Of a stretch of 64,000 bases of DNA, positions 8,832-18,643 are shown one piece after another. Made by a program: the position numbers and the translations under genes. Below the pieces are notes generated by a model, which was given only the letters and a program-made list of their open reading frames with translations, did no database searches and was not told where the DNA came from. This DNA comes from Hyphomicrobiales bacterium. Lineage in GTDB: Bacteria > Pseudomonadota > Alphaproteobacteria > Rhizobiales > OSC116. Position 1 is the first letter of the stretch. Every line of letters starts with the position of its first letter. The stretch lies in NCBI GenBank assembly GCA_013214705.1, contig JABSRZ010000003.1, positions 527,443-591,442 of the forward strand. Direction: 5' to 3'.

Positions 8832-9911
8832 TTAAGCAAATATCTGGCCATCAAATAATTTTCTGGCGGTTCTCACTATGCTGGCATTGTTGACTTGGCC
8901 ACTCGCATCAAAACTCAAGTTAACGCTCATAATGCCATCTGGGTGCTCAATAGCCACAACTTTACTAGTGCCAACATTGCCTGCTAAATTGGCCACATTA
9001 TATGCCGGACTTTGCGGCAGAAAACAAGATGTTGCGAGGCTCAGCGCGGCAAATATATCTATCGATGCATGGCATTTACCGGCAATAAATGTGCGGGTTG
9101 AAATGGCGCCCCCATGGCTGGCGGGACCAACTAAAATTATATGCGGCAGGGCTTCATCGGCGATATTAGCGACATTCATAAGTTTGCCGGCTTGAGAGCT
9201 AATAGAGTCTAGTTTGGTAAGCAAATCATCATTTTTGGTCAATTGCTCGCTGGTTTCAGCCCCGGTAATGCCGAAGTCTTTGGCCAGCATCACCACACAG
9301 GGCAAGCCGTTATCTATGCAGGTTACGGTTATATCGTCTATCACATCGACCTCATTGCCGGTTGGTAAAAATGCCTCATAGCTACCACCTGCATTGGCCT
9401 TAAAGTCAATCGGAATGGGGCTGGCGGTGCGCGGCACGCCGCTAATTTTGGCCGCACCCGTATAAATAACTTTGCCAGAATTTGTGGCAATTTTTTCAAT
9501 CGCCACTTGGCCGCTATTTTCTAAATAAATGGCAACAGATGTTTCGCCTTCATGCGCTGTTACCAAGCCGCGTTCTATCGCAAATGGCCCAACACCAGCC
9601 AAAATATCGCCGCAACTCAGGGTGCTGGTGACAATCGCTTTGTCAATCAACACCTGCAAAAATAGATAATCGACATCAATGCCATAACGAGATGATTTTT
9701 TAACCACCGCCACTTTGGAGCTTAGCGGGTTTGCGCCGCCTATACCATCAATTTGGTTATCGTCCGGCGAACCCATAATGCGTAATAAAAATTGGTCGCG
9801 CTGCCGCGGATCGGCAGGTAAATCTTGGGCTAAAAAATAAGCCGCTTTAGAGGTGCCGCCGCGCATCCACATGCATCTTACAGAACGTGGCATCGGCACA
9901 AATTTAGACAT
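8832..9911 (-). CDS. PrpF-family isomerase (4-oxalomesaconate tautomerase / aconitate isomerase-like)
   Basis: The 359-residue protein matches the PrpF/DUF453 family, which has a diaminopimelate epimerase-like fold and shifts double bonds in tricarboxylic or related acids. The N-terminal motif MWMRGGTSKAAYF, then GSPDDNQIDGIGGANPLSSK and LSCGDILAGVGPFA, are family hallmarks. Relatives include PrpF of the methylcitrate cycle and GalD of gallate degradation. No acnD, methylcitrate synthase or gallate genes are nearby, so the substrate is open. A strong terminator hairpin lies upstream, between this gene and the LIV substrate-binding protein, so it is probably transcribed separately. Confidence 0.85.
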   Translation of the reverse strand: MSKFVPMPRSVRCMWMRGGTSKAAYFLAQDLPADPRQRDQFLLRIMGSPDDNQIDGIGGANPLSSKVAVVKKSSRYGIDVDYLFLQVLIDKAIVTSTLSCGDILAGVGPFAIERGLVTAHEGETSVAIYLENSGQVAIEKIATNSGKVIYTGAAKISGVPRTASPIPIDFKANAGGSYEAFLPTGNEVDVIDDITVTCIDNGLPCVVMLAKDFGITGAETSEQLTKNDDLLTKLDSISSQAGKLMNVANIADEALPHIILVGPASHGGAISTRTFIAGKCHASIDIFAALSLATSCFLPQSPAYNVANLAGNVGTSKVVAIEHPDGIMSVNLSFDASGQVNNASIVRTARKLFDGQIFA

Positions 9912-10026
9912 ATTACGAGCCTTGTTACAATTTCATTTGGCCACACACTTTAAGTGCATTGCCTGCCAGTGTTTTACAGGTTTTTAGCTCAACAAGTCCA
10001 TGACTTTTATCAATTGAACATAAAAA

Positions 10027-10062
10027 TACCCTCAGCAGATTATCGCTAATCTGCTGAGGGTA
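10027..10062 (-). terminator. Rho-independent terminator of the LIV transporter/ligase operon
   Basis: A perfect 16-bp inverted repeat (arms TACCCTCAGCAGATTA and its complement) encloses a 4-nt loop, TCGC. Read on the minus strand the stem is followed by ATTTTTA. It starts 18 bp after the stop codon of the substrate-binding protein, so it should end that operon. It is the strongest intrinsic terminator seen in the window. Confidence 0.9.
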
Positions 10063-10079
10063 ACTTGTATCATTATGGT

Positions 10080-11243
10080 TTACTTGCCGTCATCAACGAC
10101 AACCCACATACCAGCTTGCACCACTGAGATAACAATGTCATCAGCGCCTTTATGGTCGTTAGGGCCATAGGTGATTTGAGAACCTGTCAATTCATCGGCA
10201 AAATTTAAGGTTTCCATACCCGCGATGAAGCTTTCCGTGGTCAAATCTCTACCGGCCACTTCAAGCGCTTTGGCAACTTGGTTTACAGCTGAATAGCCTA
10301 GCATAGCAAAGCCACCCGGTGCGCTGCCATATTTGGCAGTGTAATCGGCAATAAATTGAGCCGGCACAGGGTCTGCAGCGCGGGCGGTAAGGTCTTTCCA
10401 GCCAGATGATGCGTATAAGCCTTCGGTTACGCCACCCGGAACAGCAGCCACTACAGATAAGAAGCCAGCTGAAGTGTTTAAGAACTGCATATCAACCAAG
10501 CCCATTTTTTTGGCAGTGCCCACAACTGTAATGCTTTGGCGCACACCTAATGCCATCACCACCATTTCGCAATTTGCGGCTTTAAGTTTTGACAATGAGC
10601 CGACAAAATCGGCTTCGTCGCCTTTATGTGTGGTTTCGGCGGCAAATATTAAGCCATCACTAGCCACCGCGCTTTTCGCACCAGCGACAATTTCCTTGCC
10701 AAAATCAGATGGCAAATACATAGCGCAAACATTTTTAAGCCCATGTTTTTTGGTTACAAAACTTGTGCCAGCCGCAGCTTGGTCAAAATAATTGGAGAAG
10801 CCGGTAAATTTATTATGCATCGGCTCGCTCAACATTTTTGTCGAGGCGCTTAACGGTGAAATGTTTGGAATGCCCTGCGGGTCTAGCAATTTAAAACCGG
10901 CAATATTCATGGGTGTGCCAACCGATAACAGCATAGCAAACACTTTATCGCGTTTGAGCAATTTATTGTAACCTTGCATCGCACGGGGGAGCTGATAGCC
11001 GTTATCTTCGACAATAAATTTTAATGTACGGCCATGAATGCCACCCGCGTCATTGATTTGTTGCATCAACAAATTAGCGCCATTAACCGCCGGCACGCCG
11101 ACAGCGGCAAAAATGCCCGAAAGGTCACTAACTGAACCAAACAGAATTTCAGTATCTGATACGCCTTGGGTTTCGGCGAAAGCAGTATTGCTCGCCAGAA
11201 GTGCCGCAAAACCAGCAACAGCAAATTTGAGTTTATTTTTCAT
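10080..11243 (-). CDS. LIV-type ABC transporter periplasmic substrate-binding protein
   Basis: The 387-residue protein has a signal peptide (MKNKLKFAVAGFAALLASNTAFA, cleavage after AFA) and a Peripla_BP_6/LivJ-like binding domain: ILFGSVSDLSGIFA near the N-terminus and the following NGANLLMQQINDAGGIHGR are classic. It captures the substrate in the periplasm for the LivHMGF membrane complex encoded upstream in the same operon. The presence of an acyl-CoA ligase between it and LivF suggests an organic acid rather than an amino acid, but this is inference. It is the last gene before the terminator. Confidence 0.93.
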   Translation of the reverse strand: MKNKLKFAVAGFAALLASNTAFAETQGVSDTEILFGSVSDLSGIFAAVGVPAVNGANLLMQQINDAGGIHGRTLKFIVEDNGYQLPRAMQGYNKLLKRDKVFAMLLSVGTPMNIAGFKLLDPQGIPNISPLSASTKMLSEPMHNKFTGFSNYFDQAAAGTSFVTKKHGLKNVCAMYLPSDFGKEIVAGAKSAVASDGLIFAAETTHKGDEADFVGSLSKLKAANCEMVVMALGVRQSITVVGTAKKMGLVDMQFLNTSAGFLSVVAAVPGGVTEGLYASSGWKDLTARAADPVPAQFIADYTAKYGSAPGGFAMLGYSAVNQVAKALEVAGRDLTTESFIAGMETLNFADELTGSQITYGPNDHKGADDIVISVVQAGMWVVVDDGK

Positions 11244-11313
11244 TTTTCTCTCCCTTTAAAAGTTTATTTATTGTCTCACTTTTCTTCTTCTTCAACTTCC
11301 TCTTCATGCTTAA

Positions 11314-13221
11314 TCAGGTATACATTTCGTCAATTAAATTGCTAAATTTTTTCTCCACAAACCCGCGTTTCAATTTCATTGTTGCAGTCAATTCATCGTC
11401 TTCGGCGGTCAATAAAATGTCAATTAATTTAAATTTTTTGATCTGCTCCACCCGGGCAAAATTCTGGTTCACCCGTTCTATTTCGACTCCCACTAAATTG
11501 GTCACCAGTTCGGCTTGGCATAGCGAGGCAAAATCACTAAATGGTATTTTTTGTTCCTGCGCAAATTTCTCAACATTTTCCTGGTCAATCATGATCAACG
11601 CGGTTAGATATTTTCTACCATCGCCAATCACCACAGCATCGGCGATATAATGCGAGAATTTTAATTCGCTCTCCAATTCGGCCGGGGTGATGTTTTTGCC
11701 GCCAGATGTGATGATGATGTCTTTAATTCTGCCAGTAACGGTTAGAAAACCATCTTTGTCAATCACACCTAAGTCACCGGTTTTTAACCAGCCGTCTGCG
11801 GTAAAGGTTTCGGCGGTTTTTTGAGGGTTTTTCCAATATCCGGCAAATGTGGTTAGCCCGTTGGTCTGTATTTCGCCCGCGTCAGATATACGCGCTTGGG
11901 TGCCAGCCGAGGCTTTGCCAACGCTGCCCAAACGGGTGGCATCAGGGGTGTTTACCGAACACACGGCGGTGTTTTCGGTCATGCCATAACCTTCGCGTAT
12001 CGGCACGCCAATTGCCAAATACCATTTTAACAATTCTGGCGATACCGGCGCTGCGCCCGACACCGCGCGCCTGATGCGGTCCAACCCCAGCATAATTCGC
12101 AAATTTCTCAAAACCAAGGCATCCCAAAAAACATATTTAGCTCTGAGCCATAAGCCAATGGGTTTTGAAGCATAGATAAGCTCGGCTTTGGCCATGCCGA
12201 CTTTTATGGCGCATTTAAAGGCCCATTGGCCCAATGGCGTTGCTTCTTTAGCCAAAATGATTACCGCTGAATATATCTTTTCCCACACCCGCGGCACGGC
12301 GGCAAAAATATGCGGCGAAACTTCGCGCAAATTATCAAATACGGTTTCGGGGCTTTCGGCAAAATTAACAATTGTAGAGGCCGCGATCGAACCAGATATA
12401 CTGGTGCCACGTTCAAAAACATGGCCTAACGGCAAAAAGCACAATTGCTCATCGGTAGATAAATGCGGCAGTGCCACCGAGCCACATGCTGTCGCCGCCA
12501 TGACATTTTCGTTGGTTATCATCGCGCCTTTTGGCTTGCCAGTGGTGCCAGATGTATATATCAGCATGGCGGTGTCTTCGGCTGCGCCGCGCATGATGGC
12601 GTTTTCAAACAAATCTGCTTGTTGTTTAAGGGCATCGCGGCCAATTTCATAAAATTGGTCTAAAAATATTATTTGCGCATCATCAATGTCGTGCAAACCC
12701 TCTGGGTCCAATACAATCACCTTTTTAACCAGCGGCACTTGGTCTCGAATTTTTAAAAATTTATCTAGCTGTTCATCATTTTCAACAATTAGAAATACGC
12801 TTTCACTATCTTGCAATAAATAAGCCAGTTGCGCGGCGCTGTCGGTGGTATAAACGCCCGAGCAAATGCCGCCAATGCCTTGAATGCCGAGGTCAAAATA
12901 AGCCCATTCTTTATTGTCTTCGGACAATATAGAAACCACCTCGCCGCGGTTTAGGCCAAGTGACTTTAGCGCCGCGCCAATTTGCGAGGTGGCGGCCCAA
13001 AAATCGGCCCAACTATAGGCCTTCCAGATGCCGAAATCTTTTTCTCTATGAGCAGTTCTTTGGCCATTATTTTTGCACCTTAAGGCAAATAATTTTGGCA
13101 TGGTGTCGCAATTGTCTATCATTGCCGGGCGCGCGGTCAGGTCTTTATTCAGCATCATGCCATTAACAAAATGAGTCTCTGGCAGCGCAGAGGTGTCTTG
13201 CATTGGTTTTTGTACATTCAT
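11314..13221 (-). CDS. long-chain-type acyl-CoA ligase (AMP-binding enzyme)
   Basis: The enzyme activates a carboxylic acid to its acyl-CoA through an acyl-adenylate. The P-loop-like motif TAMLIYTSGTTGKPKGAMIT is seen near residue 225-245, with EGYGMTE (about 410) and the hinge region GWLKTGDLGVIDKDG plus GRIKDIIITSGGKNI (about 500-530). It belongs to the FAA1/FadD15-like branch. I moved the start from 13254 to the ATG at 13221: GGAGG lies 8 nt upstream of it, and that same GGAGGTAG contains the stop codon of livF, so the two are coupled. The product is 635 residues. Its position inside a LIV operon implies that it acts on the imported substrate. Confidence 0.92.
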   Translation of the reverse strand: MNVQKPMQDTSALPETHFVNGMMLNKDLTARPAMIDNCDTMPKLFALRCKNNGQRTAHREKDFGIWKAYSWADFWAATSQIGAALKSLGLNRGEVVSILSEDNKEWAYFDLGIQGIGGICSGVYTTDSAAQLAYLLQDSESVFLIVENDEQLDKFLKIRDQVPLVKKVIVLDPEGLHDIDDAQIIFLDQFYEIGRDALKQQADLFENAIMRGAAEDTAMLIYTSGTTGKPKGAMITNENVMAATACGSVALPHLSTDEQLCFLPLGHVFERGTSISGSIAASTIVNFAESPETVFDNLREVSPHIFAAVPRVWEKIYSAVIILAKEATPLGQWAFKCAIKVGMAKAELIYASKPIGLWLRAKYVFWDALVLRNLRIMLGLDRIRRAVSGAAPVSPELLKWYLAIGVPIREGYGMTENTAVCSVNTPDATRLGSVGKASAGTQARISDAGEIQTNGLTTFAGYWKNPQKTAETFTADGWLKTGDLGVIDKDGFLTVTGRIKDIIITSGGKNITPAELESELKFSHYIADAVVIGDGRKYLTALIMIDQENVEKFAQEQKIPFSDFASLCQAELVTNLVGVEIERVNQNFARVEQIKKFKLIDILLTAEDDELTATMKLKRGFVEKKFSNLIDEMYT

Positions 13222-13226
13222 CTGCG

Positions 13227-14000
13227 CTACCTCCAGGTCTTTTTTTGCTTCCAACGGCGCTCTTCACGTGCGCCTTCAGCCTTTATGCCTAAATAAAAAT
13301 TCTGAATGTCTTCAGACTGCAACAGCCGTTGGGCAGTGCCGCTCATAACGATGCGGCCAATTTCCATCACATAGCCAATATCTGCCAAATTCAGCGCAAT
13401 CATAGCATTTTGCTCGACCAAAATCATGGTTACATTTTGTTCCGAATTTAAACGTTTTAATATGCCAAATATTTCTTGCACCAATATTGGGCTTAAGCCA
13501 AGGCTTGGTTCATCCAATAACATTATTTTTGGCCGTGCCATTAAAGCCCGGCCAATGGCCAACATTTGTTGTTCACCGCCAGAAAGAAAACCCGCTTCTT
13601 GGTTACGTCTGGCTTTCAGAACCGGAAAATAAGTGAACACCATCTCGCGGTCTAGCTCGACCTCGGCGGCGTCATTGCGGGTGTAAGCGCCCAAAGTTAA
13701 ATTGTCATTCACACTGAGTAGTGGGAACACTTCGCGGCCTTCAGGCACATGCACAATGCCGTGGTTAACAATTTTATACGGGTCTAGACCCTGAATTTCA
13801 TGGCCGTCATATATTATCTGGCCTTTTTCGGGGTCCATAACACCGGATATAGTCTTCATTAAAGTGGTTTTGCCAGCGCCATTTGCACCCAATACGGTAA
13901 CAATCTGGCCAGCATGTACGTCTAAACTCACGCCGCGAATGGCCATTATTGGCCCATAATAGCTTTCAACATTTCTTATTTTCAGCAAAGGTTCTGACAT
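13227..14000 (-). CDS. livF: LIV-type ABC transporter ATP-binding protein LivF
   Basis: This is one of two ATPases of the importer, 257 residues. Walker A is GANGAGKTT (about residues 39-47), the signature is LSGGEQQMLAIGRALMARP and Walker B is IMLLDEPSLGLSP. The pattern of a short Q-loop region and VPEGREVFPLLSVNDNL is typical of LivF. Its start codon overlaps the livG stop by one base (TAATG). The C-terminus is slightly longer and basic (GAREERRWKQKKTWR). Confidence 0.94.
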   Translation of the reverse strand: MSEPLLKIRNVESYYGPIMAIRGVSLDVHAGQIVTVLGANGAGKTTLMKTISGVMDPEKGQIIYDGHEIQGLDPYKIVNHGIVHVPEGREVFPLLSVNDNLTLGAYTRNDAAEVELDREMVFTYFPVLKARRNQEAGFLSGGEQQMLAIGRALMARPKIMLLDEPSLGLSPILVQEIFGILKRLNSEQNVTMILVEQNAMIALNLADIGYVMEIGRIVMSGTAQRLLQSEDIQNFYLGIKAEGAREERRWKQKKTWR

Positions 14001-14764
14001 TAGGCAACCTCTCCCAAATAAGCTTTCAACACCGCTGGGTCGGTTTGCACCTCGGCCGGTGTGCCTTGGGCTAGCTTGCTGCCATCGGCCAGAGCCAACA
14101 CCCGGTCTGACACGTTAGAAACCAAGCCCATATCATGTTCTACCATTAAAACGGTGATGCCCATTTGCCGCCTGATGTCATCTATCCACCAGCGCATATC
14201 GGTGGTTTCTTCAACCGAAAGTCCAGAGGCTGGCTCATCTAACATTAACATTTTTGGCCCGGTGGCCAACGCCCGGCCAAGCTCTACCACTTTGCGCACA
14301 CCATAAGGCAGCCCAGCTATCATTTTGTCCCGATAGGGCTGCAAATCTAAAAATTCGATAATTTCTTCGACCATTTCGCGGTTTTGAATTTCGGCCTTAC
14401 GCACGCTGGGAGTGAAAAATATTTCGGCCAAAAAATTGGTCTTACGGTGGCGATGTCTACCAATAAGCAGGTTTTGCAACACCGTCGAATGGTCAAATAA
14501 TTCATTATTCTGAAAGGTGCGCGCGATGCCGAGTGCCGCCACATCAGAGGCTTTATGGCTCAGTAAATCGTGGCCATCAAAATGAATTTGACCTGCCGTT
14601 GGTTGGTAAAACCGCGAAATTAAATTAAATGCGGTCGATTTGCCAGCGCCATTTGGCCCGACAAGCGCAAAAACCTCACCTTTTTTGACCGAAAAAGATA
14701 AATCATTTACCGCAATCACGCCGCCAAACCTAAGTGTTACATTTTCAAATTCTAACAGGCTCAT
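14000..14764 (-). CDS. livG: LIV-type ABC transporter ATP-binding protein LivG
   Basis: The second ATPase, 254 residues, has Walker [10 protein letters not shown] at about residue 36 and Walker [16 protein letters not shown]. The BCA-type signature is degenerate ([16 protein letters not shown] replaces the LSGGQ style), as is usual for LivG. The insertion after [20 protein letters not shown] is typical. It overlaps livM by 4 nt and livF by 1 nt. Confidence 0.94.
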   Translation of the reverse strand: MSLLEFENVTLRFGGVIAVNDLSFSVKKGEVFALVGPNGAGKSTAFNLISRFYQPTAGQIHFDGHDLLSHKASDVAALGIARTFQNNELFDHSTVLQNLLIGRHRHRKTNFLAEIFFTPSVRKAEIQNREMVEEIIEFLDLQPYRDKMIAGLPYGVRKVVELGRALATGPKMLMLDEPASGLSVEETTDMRWWIDDIRRQMGITVLMVEHDMGLVSNVSDRVLALADGSKLAQGTPAEVQTDPAVLKAYLGEVA

Positions 14765-15858
14765 TGCAATCGCTCCGTTTTTAGAAACGATTTTTGGCGT
14801 TTAAACATGCCTTTGCGATAAAACGGAAATAGCTCAAACCAAGTTCTTATTTTTACCCAGCGGCCATATATCCCGTTGGGTTCAAACATGATGAAGGCAA
14901 TTAATATCATGCCAAATACACCAAATTCCAACCCGGGTATGGCCACCGCAGAACCACCGATAAAATCACCCACATATTCTTTGGATATAGATAGGAATTG
15001 CGGCAAAAAGCCAATGATGATGGCGCCAAAAAATGCCCCATGTATCGAACCTAAGCCACCAATTACAATCATCATCAGCAGTTGAATGGATATAACCACC
15101 GAAAAAGTTTCATTGTTAAATATGCCGGCAAACAAGCCCATTAACGCGCCAGCCAAGCCGGTAATGGCGCAAGACAGGCCAAATGAAATCATTTTTGTGC
15201 GGGCGATATTCACCCCCATTGCTTGGGCGGAAACCTCCGAGTCTCGCACTGCCACAAATGAGCGGCCTAAAGGGCTTCGCATTATGTTGGCATAACCAAA
15301 TGTCACAATGATAATGGTCACCAGCGCCACATAATAAAACGCTATCGGTGTGCCCCAGCGGTCAATTTCCATGCCAAACAAAAATATCGGCTCAGAAAAT
15401 ATGCCGCTAACGCCGCCAGTGAAGGGTTCAGCCAACACAATCACATCATCGACCAAAATAGACATGGCCAGAGTGGCAATGGCTAAATATATGCCGCGCA
15501 GGCGCAAAGCCGGTATGGCAACAATCATGCCGACAACGCCAGTGATGACACTAGACAAAGGAAAGGCGATTAAAAACGGCACGCCTTTTTGCACCAATAT
15601 TGCATAACTATAACAGCCCAAAGCCAAAAATGCGGCGTGGCCTAAGCTGGCTTGGCCAGTGTGGCCAGTTAACAGCATTAGCCCCAGCCCGGCAATGGCC
15701 CAAATCAGTACATTGGTCATTTCACCCAGATAGAAAACATCTAAAATATACGGCATTAAAAAGCTGAGGATGATCAGCAATGAATAGACGAATAACGTCC
15801 ATTTGTCTTCGAATAATCGGATATCTTGGTTATAACTGGTTTTAAAATGTACCCGCAT
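14761..15858 (-). CDS. livM: LIV-type ABC transporter permease LivM
   Basis: The 365-residue inner-membrane permease has about ten hydrophobic segments. The family stretch [20 protein letters not shown] lies at about residues 57-76 and the EAA-like cytoplasmic loop [20 protein letters not shown] near residue 195. It carries longer than usual polar ends (an N-terminal [20 protein letters not shown] and a basic C-terminus), which is common for LivM. It lies 3 bp after livH and overlaps livG. Confidence 0.94.
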   Translation of the reverse strand: MRVHFKTSYNQDIRLFEDKWTLFVYSLLIILSFLMPYILDVFYLGEMTNVLIWAIAGLGLMLLTGHTGQASLGHAAFLALGCYSYAILVQKGVPFLIAFPLSSVITGVVGMIVAIPALRLRGIYLAIATLAMSILVDDVIVLAEPFTGGVSGIFSEPIFLFGMEIDRWGTPIAFYYVALVTIIIVTFGYANIMRSPLGRSFVAVRDSEVSAQAMGVNIARTKMISFGLSCAITGLAGALMGLFAGIFNNETFSVVISIQLLMMIVIGGLGSIHGAFFGAIIIGFLPQFLSISKEYVGDFIGGSAVAIPGLEFGVFGMILIAFIMFEPNGIYGRWVKIRTWFELFPFYRKGMFKRQKSFLKTERLQ

Positions 15859-15861
15859 AAG

Positions 15862-16737
15862 TTAAACCTTCTTGTTGCGCTGTTGAGCAAACAAGCCGCT
15901 AGGTCGGAAGATTAACACCAATAATAACAATGCATATGGCGCTATTTGGCTATAGCCCGCTGGCATATAGCGCGAGGCAAATGGCTCGATAATGCCAACG
16001 ATTAGCCCGCCAAGCAACGCGCCCGGCAAACTACCAAACCCACCAATAACCGCGGCCGCAAAAGCCTTTATGCCAATTAACCCGGTGGTCGGGTCGACAC
16101 TGCCTTTGGTGGCAAATAATATACCGGCAATGCCAGCAACTATGCCGCTAAGCGCCCAAATAAAGCCCTGAATGCGCTTAACGGGAACGCCCATATAATA
16201 GGCTGCCAATTGGTTTTGTGAGGCAGCTTGCATGGCCAAGCCAAGTTTGGAACGTTGGAAAAACAAATAAAGCGCAAGGGTTAACAGCAGGGTAATGACA
16301 ATAACCGCCACATCCTCAAGCCCCAAAACAATGCCACCAAAGGCTATATCTTGGCCGATGATCGGGTTTTCGAGTGATTTCGGTTCATGCCCCCAAATGA
16401 GGCCAACCACAAACCTAATGACAAAGCCCAGCGCGATGGTGAGAATGATAACCGAAGTTTGGCTTTCGCCTGCGACGCGGCGCAATATCAACCTGTCCAA
16501 CAAATAACCAATGGCGCCCATCACCACCAATGCCGCGACGATTGACACCGCAAATGGCAGGCCCAAATATTCAGCATTGTTAAAGCCGATCATCACAAAC
16601 GCGCCCAACATCATAAAGTCGCCTTGGGCAAAATTCACCGCCTCTGTGGCTTTGTAAATCATCACAAAACCTAGCGCGATGAGCCCGTAGACGCAGCCGT
16701 TGGCCAATCCACTCACTAGAAGTTGAAATATCTCCAA
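15862..16737 (-). CDS. livH: LIV-type ABC transporter permease LivH
   Basis: The 291-residue permease is the first gene of the operon livH-livM-livG-livF-ligase-substrate binding protein. It opens with LLVSGLANGCVYGLIALGFV, has the NFAQGDFMMLGAF motif typical of LivH at about residues 35-47 and GGFGSLPGALLGGLIVG near the C-terminus. The palindrome at 16833-16858 lies about 100 bp upstream, on a promoter-like TTGACA, so the operon is probably repressed by the TetR protein encoded at 33500. Confidence 0.94.
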   Translation of the reverse strand: MEIFQLLVSGLANGCVYGLIALGFVMIYKATEAVNFAQGDFMMLGAFVMIGFNNAEYLGLPFAVSIVAALVVMGAIGYLLDRLILRRVAGESQTSVIILTIALGFVIRFVVGLIWGHEPKSLENPIIGQDIAFGGIVLGLEDVAVIVITLLLTLALYLFFQRSKLGLAMQAASQNQLAAYYMGVPVKRIQGFIWALSGIVAGIAGILFATKGSVDPTTGLIGIKAFAAAVIGGFGSLPGALLGGLIVGIIEPFASRYMPAGYSQIAPYALLLLVLIFRPSGLFAQQRNKKV

Positions 16738-16832
16738 AATCTATCTCCCTTTTTTGAGCGCCTCCAACCGCCGCCTTTGGCGTGCGTCTAATTTTAGAGG
16801 TTAATTCCAAGTCTTTGCGCCTGTTTACCCAT

Positions 16833-16858
16833 ATAAACATACTAATCGGTATGTTTAT
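16833..16858. promoter_or_regulatory. TetR-type operator 1, on the promoter of the LIV/ligase operon
   Basis: This is a perfect palindrome with 10-bp arms (ATAAACATAC ... GTATGTTTAT) and a 6-bp centre. The core CATACT-N4-GGTATG recurs at 20486 and 30586 in front of other acyl-CoA genes. On the minus strand a TTGACA (plus 16863-16868) is followed 18 bp later by TAGTAT inside the palindrome, so a bound repressor would cover the -10 region of the livH promoter. Binding by the TetR at 33500 is inferred from shared location. Confidence 0.75.
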
Positions 16859-16929
16859 TGTTTGTCAATTGTTAAAAACCAGACCACCGCAATGGCGATG
16901 CTTACCCTACGTCACCGTATGGCAAAGGC

Positions 16930-17817
16930 TCAGGCCAACAAAAAAGCACGGATGAGTTTGGCAATTTTGCCAGGCTGCTGGTGGTGTAACCAATGGTCGG
17001 CATCGGCAATTAATTCAATCTTCACGTCATCGCAATAGTCAAAAATTCCATCTCGCGTTTCAGCCGTTAAAGCCTTATCTTTTTCGCCCCAAATGATCAA
17101 ATGCGGCATGTTTATACGCATGTCAGTTTGGTTAAATTTGAGCAACTTATCTGGCTCCATGGTGTGGCCAGTTTTGGGTATAATTATCGGGCTGGCGCGG
17201 TACCAATTCAGCATGCAATCCAATACGTCTTCATCTTGCCATTGTTGCAAATAATCGCTCAAAACCTCGCCTTGCAGCCACTCACAATCCATACCGTTCG
17301 ACATAAATTCAATGAGCTTGGCAAAATTATTTTGGGCTAATTTATGTGTGCTGGCATCAGTTCGCAACCAATGAAAATACTGGCTAGCAGCGGTTTGCGC
17401 GCCGCCTTTTGCCAACTCATTTTGAAACGCAGCCGGGTGTACGCCGTTCAATATCAGCAGATTATCCACCATATCGGGTATGGCGATGGCCGCGCCATAG
17501 GCGGCGGCTGCGCCCCAGTCATGCCCCAACAAATCTATTTTGCCATTATCCGTATAATGTGAAATAAACCCAGCAATATCACCCACCACTTCCGATATTC
17601 GGTAGTTTTCAACTCCATTTGGCTTGAAGGATTGGCCATAACCGCGTTGGTCTGGCGCGATGCAGAAAAATTCATCGGTCAAGCCTGCCGCCAGTTGGTG
17701 CCAAGCGCCGGAATGTTCTGGAAACCCATGCAACATTAGCAAAGGTCGCTTAGATGCATCGCCCCAAAGGCGCACAAAAAATGAGTTGCCGTTAATTTCA
17801 ATTATTTCGGTTTTCAT
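16930..17817 (-). CDS. alpha/beta hydrolase of the epoxide hydrolase/haloalkane dehalogenase group
   Basis: The 295-residue hydrolase shows the oxyanion-hole motif HGFPEHSGAWHQ (about 31-42), the nucleophile elbow LGHDWGAAAAYG with aspartate as nucleophile (about 98-108) and a catalytic histidine in DADHWLHHQQP near the C-terminus. An aspartate nucleophile in GHDWG marks epoxide hydrolases and fluoroacetate-type dehalogenases rather than serine esterases. It is the last gene of the minus-strand operon that starts at 20399 (oxidoreductase, two SDRs, hydrolase). The substrate is unknown; an epoxide or ester intermediate of the acyl-CoA pathway is possible. Confidence 0.87.
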   Translation of the reverse strand: MKTEIIEINGNSFFVRLWGDASKRPLLMLHGFPEHSGAWHQLAAGLTDEFFCIAPDQRGYGQSFKPNGVENYRISEVVGDIAGFISHYTDNGKIDLLGHDWGAAAAYGAAIAIPDMVDNLLILNGVHPAAFQNELAKGGAQTAASQYFHWLRTDASTHKLAQNNFAKLIEFMSNGMDCEWLQGEVLSDYLQQWQDEDVLDCMLNWYRASPIIIPKTGHTMEPDKLLKFNQTDMRINMPHLIIWGEKDKALTAETRDGIFDYCDDVKIELIADADHWLHHQQPGKIAKLIRAFLLA

Positions 17818-17840
17818 CTGGTCTAATTTCGTTTGGCCAT

Positions 17841-18629
17841 TTAATATTTCATATTTGGCAAGTTTAGCGAGGCGGTGTTGCCACCGTCTACTGCCAGCGA
17901 TTGGCCGGTGATATAACTGGCATCATCGCTAGCTAAAAACGCCACAACCGAGGCTATTTCATAAGCATGGCCGTAGCGCCTAAGTTCACACCGCTCGCCC
18001 AACCTATTTTCTATGCCTTTGTTGCGGGCATAATCAAAAGCTGGTTTGGTCATGTTAGATTCCACCAGACCCGGGCAAATTGCATTGACCCGTATGCCAT
18101 ATTTGCCAAAGTCACATGCAGCGGTTTTGGTCATATTTATGAGCGCGGCTTTAGATGCCGAATAAGCATTGCCGCCTGCCCCAGCGCGTATACCGGCGAC
18201 CGATGCGGTGTTGACGATCGCCCCGCTGTTGGCAGCCATCATATGCGGCGCGACATTGTCCATAAACATCATTGCGCCATAGACATTAACTTCCATAACC
18301 CGCTTCCAATTGGCTAAATTTTGTTCGCCCATTGGACTGGCATCACAAACCATGCCGGCATTGTTAAACAAAACATCTATTTGGCCAAAAGCGTCTATAA
18401 CCTCAGCCACGCAGGCTTTCACCGCGGCTTGGTCGGCTATATCTACAATGTAACATTTGGCTAGGCAGCTAGCTGGCAATATATTTTTTGTCTGTTGCAA
18501 ACTTAATTGATCTAAATCTACCAAGGCTAAATTCGCGCCTTCTGAGGCCAATCTAATGGCTGTGGCTCTGCCAATAGCGCCACCTGCTCCGGTAATTAAC
18601 ACTGTTTTTTGCTTGAATCTGTCCATCAT
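17841..18629 (-). CDS. short-chain dehydrogenase/reductase (SDR)
   Basis: The 262-residue SDR has the cofactor motif GAGGAIGR (about 14-21), the acidic residue in LALVDLDQ that favours NAD(H), NNAG (about 90), the catalytic Ser in NTASVAG and the YSASK pair (about 157-161). The C-terminal ITGQSLAVDGGNT is the classical SDR end. It could act on a hydroxyacyl-CoA or on a free alcohol. It lies 14 bp downstream of a second SDR and 23 bp upstream of the hydrolase. The second ATG (18626) is as likely a start as the first. Confidence 0.9.
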   Translation of the reverse strand: MMDRFKQKTVLITGAGGAIGRATAIRLASEGANLALVDLDQLSLQQTKNILPASCLAKCYIVDIADQAAVKACVAEVIDAFGQIDVLFNNAGMVCDASPMGEQNLANWKRVMEVNVYGAMMFMDNVAPHMMAANSGAIVNTASVAGIRAGAGGNAYSASKAALINMTKTAACDFGKYGIRVNAICPGLVESNMTKPAFDYARNKGIENRLGERCELRRYGHAYEIASVVAFLASDDASYITGQSLAVDGGNTASLNLPNMKY

Positions 18630-18643
18630 TCATCACCTAAGGT

